Shown here one piece after another: positions 6,372 to 9,206 of a DNA stretch of 9,206 nt. Both the position numbers and the translations under genes were made by a program. The DNA lies in contig CANRQD010000051.1 in assembly GCA_947632685.1 (NCBI GenBank), positions 1-9,206 of the forward strand. Reading direction: 5' to 3'. The stretch's first letter is position 1; every line of letters begins with the position of its first letter. The DNA comes from an uncultured Bacilli bacterium. Lineage in GTDB: Bacteria; Bacillota_I; Bacilli_A; RF39; UBA660. The notes beneath the pieces are model-generated. The model was not told where the DNA came from and did not search any database. It saw only the letters and a program-made list of their open reading frames with translations.

Positions 6372-6899
6372 ATGATACATATTATCAAAAATGATTTAGG
6401 AATAACAAAAGATAAAATCGATAAAGAAATAACTAGAGTAAAAGCTCTATTGATAAATAGTGATAATGAAATTCTATTAGGGTATGGTGATAATTGTTAT
6501 CAATTTATTGGAGGACATCTAGAAGCTAATGAAACTTTACTTGAATGTTTAAATAGAGAAATAAAAGAGGAAGTAGGTATTGATTTAAATGTAAAAAATA
6601 TTGAACCATTTCTTTTTTTAGAACACTATTGTAATGACCACCCAGAAATATTAGAAAATAGAAATTGTAAAGTATATTATTATGCTATAAAGACAGATTT
6701 AAAACCTAATTTAGATATGACTAGTAGGACAAAACAAGAATTAGCTACAAATTTTACTTATAAATATGTAAAATTAGATGATTTTATAGAAACTGTTAAA
6801 AATAATTATAATAAGTATAATGATGCTAAAATAATAGGTGAAGAAATAATAAATGCCTATAAAATATATAAGGAGAATTATGAAAGTATTAACAATTAA
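6372..6899 (+). CDS. Nudix hydrolase
   Basis: This 175-aa cytoplasmic protein contains a perfect Nudix box (G-x5-E-x7-RE-U-x-EE-x-G-U) at residues 48-70, from G48 through E54, R62-E63, E66-E67 to G69-I70. The glutamates bind the metal ions used to hydrolyse a nucleoside diphosphate linked to another group. A strand before the box (TRVKALLINSDNEILLGYG) is typical of the fold. The substrate cannot be read from sequence; there is no MutT-, ADP-ribose- or RppH-specific signature I can name. It follows the LCP gene by eight bases, with AGGTGAT as the RBS overlapping the LCP stop codon, and its last 20 bases overlap the ASCH gene, so all three are co-expressed. The N-terminal 20 residues have no clear counterpart in minimal Nudix proteins. 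Confidence 0.95.
   Translation: MIHIIKNDLGITKDKIDKEITRVKALLINSDNEILLGYGDNCYQFIGGHLEANETLLECLNREIKEEVGIDLNVKNIEPFLFLEHYCNDHPEILENRNCKVYYYAIKTDLKPNLDMTSRTKQELATNFTYKYVKLDDFIETVKNNYNKYNDAKIIGEEIINAYKIYKENYESINN
6870..6875 (+). promoter_or_regulatory. Ribosome-binding site of the ASCH gene, inside the Nudix gene
   Basis: AAGGAG lies four bases before ATG 6880, within the Nudix coding sequence. It selects ATG 6880 over an in-frame upstream start at 6853 that has no SD and would precede the conserved N-terminal strand. Confidence 0.8.
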
Positions 6900-7266
6900 A
6901 GAACCATGGGCTACTTTAATAATAGAAGGATATAAAAAATATGAATTTAGAAGTTGGAAAACTAATTATCGTGGAAAAATTTTAATACATGCTGGACTTA
7001 GTAAAGATAATATAAATTTATTTAAGGATTATAATTTAGTCTATAGTAAAGGAGAAATAATTGGTGAAGCAGAAATAACTGATTGTATTTTAGTAGATGA
7101 AAAATTTAATAAAGAATTATATAAAATAGATAATCTTGTATATAAGAACAATCATATAGGTTTATATGCTTGGAAATTAGATAATGTTATAAAATATAAT
7201 AAAAAAATACCTATAAAAGGTAAATTAGGATTATGGAATTATGAATGTGATAATAAAAATAATTGA
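6880..7266 (+). CDS. ASCH-domain protein (EOLA/YqfB-like fold)
   Basis: The 128-aa product is essentially one ASCH domain, a PUA-like beta barrel linked to RNA or modified-nucleoside chemistry. The conserved entry is LTIKEPWATLIIEGYKKYEF (residues 4-23), with P9-W10-A11 and the K19...E22-x-R24 arrangement that forms the active or binding cleft in characterised relatives. RSWKTNYRGKILIHAG (24-39) and GEIIGEAEITDC (58-69) follow, as in EOLA-like proteins. Some ASCH proteins (E. coli YqfB) hydrolyse N4-acetylcytidine; whether this one does is unknown. It overlaps the Nudix gene by 20 bases in another frame. It ends in TGA, the only TGA stop in the window. The gap to femX is 58 bases, containing only a weak 5-6 bp hairpin. 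Confidence 0.9.
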   Translation: MKVLTIKEPWATLIIEGYKKYEFRSWKTNYRGKILIHAGLSKDNINLFKDYNLVYSKGEIIGEAEITDCILVDEKFNKELYKIDNLVYKNNHIGLYAWKLDNVIKYNKKIPIKGKLGLWNYECDNKNN

Positions 7267-7324
7267 ATAAATAAAGTTTTTTTGGTAAAATTAGTACTAT
7301 AAAAATACTAGATAAGGTGATAAT

Positions 7325-8545
7325 ATGCAATTTGTAGAATTAAAAGAAAAAGAATTTAGAGAATTTGCTTTAAGAAATCCCTTAAAGACTTTTTTACAAA
7401 CGCCAGAGATTGGAAAACTTAGAAAAAAGCTTGGTTGGAATTTATATTATGTAGGTGTAAAAGAAGATAAAGAAATTTTATGTGCTACCATGTTAGTATC
7501 CCATAAAAGACATTTTGGTAAATATGAATTTTATTCACCACGTGGTTTCTTAATAGATTTTAATAATAAGGAATTATTAAAGTATTTTGTTAATAATATC
7601 AAAAAATATATTAAAGAAAAAAATGGATATATTTTAAGAATAGATCCTTATGTAATATATAAAGAAAGAGATATAAATGGTGATATAGTTTTAAATGGGA
7701 TAGATAATTCTGATATTGTAAATAATCTATTTAAATTGGGATTTAAAAAAAGTAATTCTCTAGAGCAAGTAGGATGGATGTTTTGTCTAGATTTAGATAT
7801 AACTGAAGAAGAATTAAAGAAAAAAATGCGTCCATTTACTAGAAGAAATTTAAATAAAGGACTTTCAAATTCTATTCATGTAAGAGAAGTAGCTTATGAA
7901 GAGTTATCATTAATTAAAGATTTAACAGATTCTACCAGTGAAAGAAAAGGTTTTAAAAATCGTAATCTAGAATATTTTCAAACTATGCATAAATTATTTA
8001 AACCAAGAGATGAAATTAATTATATAGTTGCAGAACTTTATACAGATGAATATATAAAGAATCATAATAAAATTCTAAAAGAAGAAGAAGAAAAGTTAAA
8101 AAAATTAATTAGTATGTCATCATCTGATAAGAAGATAAACCAGGAAAAAGAAGCTATAAAAGTATTAAAAGATAAAATTTCTGATATCAAAAAATTAAAG
8201 AAAGAAAAAGGTAATATTATACCTTTATCAGGTGGTGTTTTTATAACTTATGGTGATGAAATAATATATTTATTTGGAGGTAACTATAAAGAATATATGT
8301 ATTTATGTGCTCCATATATAATACAATGGGAAATGATTACTAGAGGTATAAAAGATAATAAAAAATATAGAAGATATAATTTTTATGGTATACCAGAAAA
8401 TATAAATACTCATCCAGAAGGATATGGAATATATGATTTCAAAAAAGGTTTTACAGGTTACGTTGAAGAATTAATTGGTGAGTATGAATTTCCTATAGAT
8501 ATATTTTATTATATATTTAAATTAATATCTAAAATAAGAAAATAA
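7325..8545 (+). CDS. FemABX-family peptidoglycan interpeptide-bridge aminoacyltransferase
   Basis: FemABX enzymes (FemA/B/X, MurM/N) transfer amino acids from aminoacyl-tRNA to the stem-peptide Lys of lipid II on the inner membrane face. The 406-aa length is typical. Landmarks are TFLQTPEIGKLRKKLGW (22-38), the substrate-pocket strand YEFYSPRGFLIDF (67-79), RIDPYV (105-110), a second GNAT-like domain from about 150, and a Lys/Glu-rich antiparallel coiled-coil arm at about 241-296 as in FemA. The conserved end is YNFYGIPEN...GIYDFKKGFTGYVEELIGEYE (351-388). The amino acid added cannot be read from sequence. ATG 7325 is preceded by AAGGTGAT with a three-base spacer. It is the last gene of the LCP operon, followed by a strong terminator. 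A single femX-like gene is visible, so a one-residue bridge, or further members elsewhere, is possible. Confidence 0.93.
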   Translation: MQFVELKEKEFREFALRNPLKTFLQTPEIGKLRKKLGWNLYYVGVKEDKEILCATMLVSHKRHFGKYEFYSPRGFLIDFNNKELLKYFVNNIKKYIKEKNGYILRIDPYVIYKERDINGDIVLNGIDNSDIVNNLFKLGFKKSNSLEQVGWMFCLDLDITEEELKKKMRPFTRRNLNKGLSNSIHVREVAYEELSLIKDLTDSTSERKGFKNRNLEYFQTMHKLFKPRDEINYIVAELYTDEYIKNHNKILKEEEEKLKKLISMSSSDKKINQEKEAIKVLKDKISDIKKLKKEKGNIIPLSGGVFITYGDEIIYLFGGNYKEYMYLCAPYIIQWEMITRGIKDNKKYRRYNFYGIPENINTHPEGYGIYDFKKGFTGYVEELIGEYEFPIDIFYYIFKLISKIRK

Positions 8546-8556
8546 TACTATTTTAT

Positions 8557-8585
8557 AGAGCTTGAAATATCAAGTTCTTTTTTTT
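8557..8585 (+). terminator. Rho-independent terminator after the femX-like gene
   Basis: AGAGCTTGA (8557-8565) pairs with TCAAGTTCT (8570-8578) through nine base pairs including one G-T wobble, around the loop AATA, and the 3' arm runs into eight consecutive T residues (8578-8585). It sits 11 bases after the femX stop and is the best terminator in the window, closing the LCP operon. Confidence 0.9.
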
Positions 8586-8607
8586 ATATCTAAAAATAGA
8601 ATAAACT

Positions 8608-8613
8608 AGGAGG
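8608..8613 (+). promoter_or_regulatory. Strong ribosome-binding site of the second PBP gene
   Basis: AGGAGG, a full-strength SD, lies eight bases before ATG 8622. It supports this start even though the gene runs off the window. No convincing promoter is visible in the 36 bases between the terminator and this start; TAGAAT at 8597-8602 is the only -10-like hexamer and has no -35. Confidence 0.8.
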
Positions 8614-8621
8614 AATAATAT

Positions 8622-9206
8622 ATGTTTTTTAAAAGTATAAATAAGCGAATTAAAATAGTTTTAATTATAGTTATTATCTTATTTATTTCTATAGTTTTAA
8701 GAGTATTTAAGATACAAGTGTTTGATTATGAAAAATTAAAAGATTTAGCAAATGATTTATGGAGTAGAGATTTAGAGGTAGCTGCTGACAGAGGCAAAAT
8801 TCTAGATAGAAATGGAGAGGTTTTAGCAGACAATGTTACTACAACTAGTTTAGTTTTAGTACCTAATCAAATAAAAAATAAGAAAGAGGTATCAAAAAAA
8901 TTAGCTGAAATATTAAATGTAAGTGTAAAAGAAATGAATAAACATGTCTATAAAAAAACATCAATAGAAAGAGTCCATCCAGAAGGAAGACAATTATCAT
9001 ATGAAATAGCAGATAAAATAAATAGTATGAATTTTGATGGTGTTTATTTAGTAAAAGAATCAAAAAGATATTATCCTAATGGTAATTTACTTGCTAATTC
9101 TTTAGGTTACGTTGGAATAGATAATCAAGGTTTATCAGGACTAGAATTACAGTATGATAAAATTTTATCTGGTACAAGTGGTGCGATAAAATATTTTTCT
9201 GATGCA
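8622..9206 (+). CDS. spoVD: Class B penicillin-binding protein, SpoVD-like (N-terminal part, truncated by window edge)
   Basis: 195 codons are open to the window end. The protein has a basic start, one membrane anchor (about 10-28), then LANDLWSRDLEVAADRGKIL (42-61), i.e. the SWSR...RGxILDRNG opening of the PBP dimerisation domain. Then come SKKLAEILNVS (91-101), HVYKKTSIERVHPEGRQLS (108-126), KRYYPNGNLLANSLGYVGID (148-167) and NQGLSGLELQYD (168-179). As recalled from Bacillus SpoVD, this order and wording matches it more closely than PBP2B. In Bacillus spoVD immediately follows pbpB and makes the spore cortex; related PBPs also occur in non-sporulating Bacilli as division or elongation transpeptidases. 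The catalytic Ser, SxN and KTG motifs and any PASTA domain lie beyond the window, so activity cannot be judged. PBP family membership is near certain; the SpoVD subtype is likely. Confidence 0.9.
   Translation, partial: MFFKSINKRIKIVLIIVIILFISIVLRVFKIQVFDYEKLKDLANDLWSRDLEVAADRGKILDRNGEVLADNVTTTSLVLVPNQIKNKKEVSKKLAEILNVSVKEMNKHVYKKTSIERVHPEGRQLSYEIADKINSMNFDGVYLVKESKRYYPNGNLLANSLGYVGIDNQGLSGLELQYDKILSGTSGAIKYFSDA

Noticed and set aside
7264..7302. Possible TGA-as-tryptophan recoding: the ASCH frame continues 12 codons past TGA to a TAA.
   Set aside because: All Trp codons seen are TGG, no other gene has an in-frame TGA across the window, and the ASCH domain is already complete at the TGA. The standard code explains everything.
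7291..7311. Hairpin TTAGTA...TACTAG between the ASCH and femX genes, considered as a terminator or a processing site.
   Set aside because: The stem is only 5-6 bp with a nine-base loop and no following T-run. No acceptable promoter lies after it, so femX is most simply co-transcribed.
3507..8585. Mobile element or phage island as the origin of the block between the two PBP genes.
   Set aside because: No transposase, integrase, att-like direct repeat or tRNA is visible, and base composition by eye resembles the flanking genes.
8597..8602. TAGAAT as the -10 of a promoter for the SpoVD-like gene.
   Set aside because: The matching -35 position falls in the terminator T-run and has almost no consensus match, so it cannot be supported.

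Overview
The window is a very AT-rich stretch of a bacterial chromosome that looks like a low-GC Gram-positive (Bacillota, class Bacilli). The opening order is mraZ-rsmH-ftsL-pbpB, the Bacillus-type start of the division and cell-wall (dcw) cluster, and ribosome-binding sites match the Bacillus-type anti-Shine-Dalgarno. Trp is written TGG and no gene has an internal TGA, so the standard bacterial code applies. The strong AT bias and compact layout would suit a gut Bacilli lineage with a reduced genome (RF39 or Erysipelotrichales-like), but that placement is a guess. All product calls come from reading motifs, not from database searches.

Region 1 (1-4373, + strand) is the start of the dcw cluster: the C-terminal end of mraZ, rsmH (16S rRNA m4C1402 methyltransferase), ftsL (divisome bitopic protein) and pbpB (class B penicillin-binding transpeptidase with two C-terminal PASTA domains). 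Last comes a 288-aa membrane-anchored protein whose extracellular part resembles the middle domain of RsgI-type anti-sigma factors. Gaps are 16 bases or fewer, so this is probably one transcript. It ends at a hairpin (4379-4404) that can terminate transcription in both directions.

Region 2 (4388-4959) holds one convergent minus-strand gene for an unrecognised helical 118-aa protein, then a 215-base divergent intergenic region. The two divergent promoters share the same extended -10 sequence, TGATATAAT. The plus-strand promoter overlaps three direct repeats spaced exactly 11 bp apart (TGTAAA-N5-TGTTAA-N5-TGTAAA). This is the layout of an OmpR/PhoB-family response-regulator site and fits the WalR consensus.

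Region 3 (4960-8585) is a self-contained operon with promoter and terminator both visible: a CpsA-like LytR-CpsA-Psr (LCP) protein, a Nudix hydrolase, an ASCH-domain protein whose start overlaps the Nudix gene, and a FemABX-type aminoacyltransferase. LCP enzymes attach glycopolymers to peptidoglycan and FemABX enzymes build its interpeptide bridges, so the outer genes act on the wall. The two inner genes look like nucleotide or RNA metabolism.

Region 4 (8622-9206) is the N-terminal third of a second class B PBP that closely resembles SpoVD. In Bacillus, spoVD directly follows pbpB, so about 5 kb of wall-related and unknown genes (about 3507-8585) appears to sit inside a normally contiguous pbpB-spoVD junction. 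I see no tRNA or rRNA gene, CRISPR array, transposase or phage gene.
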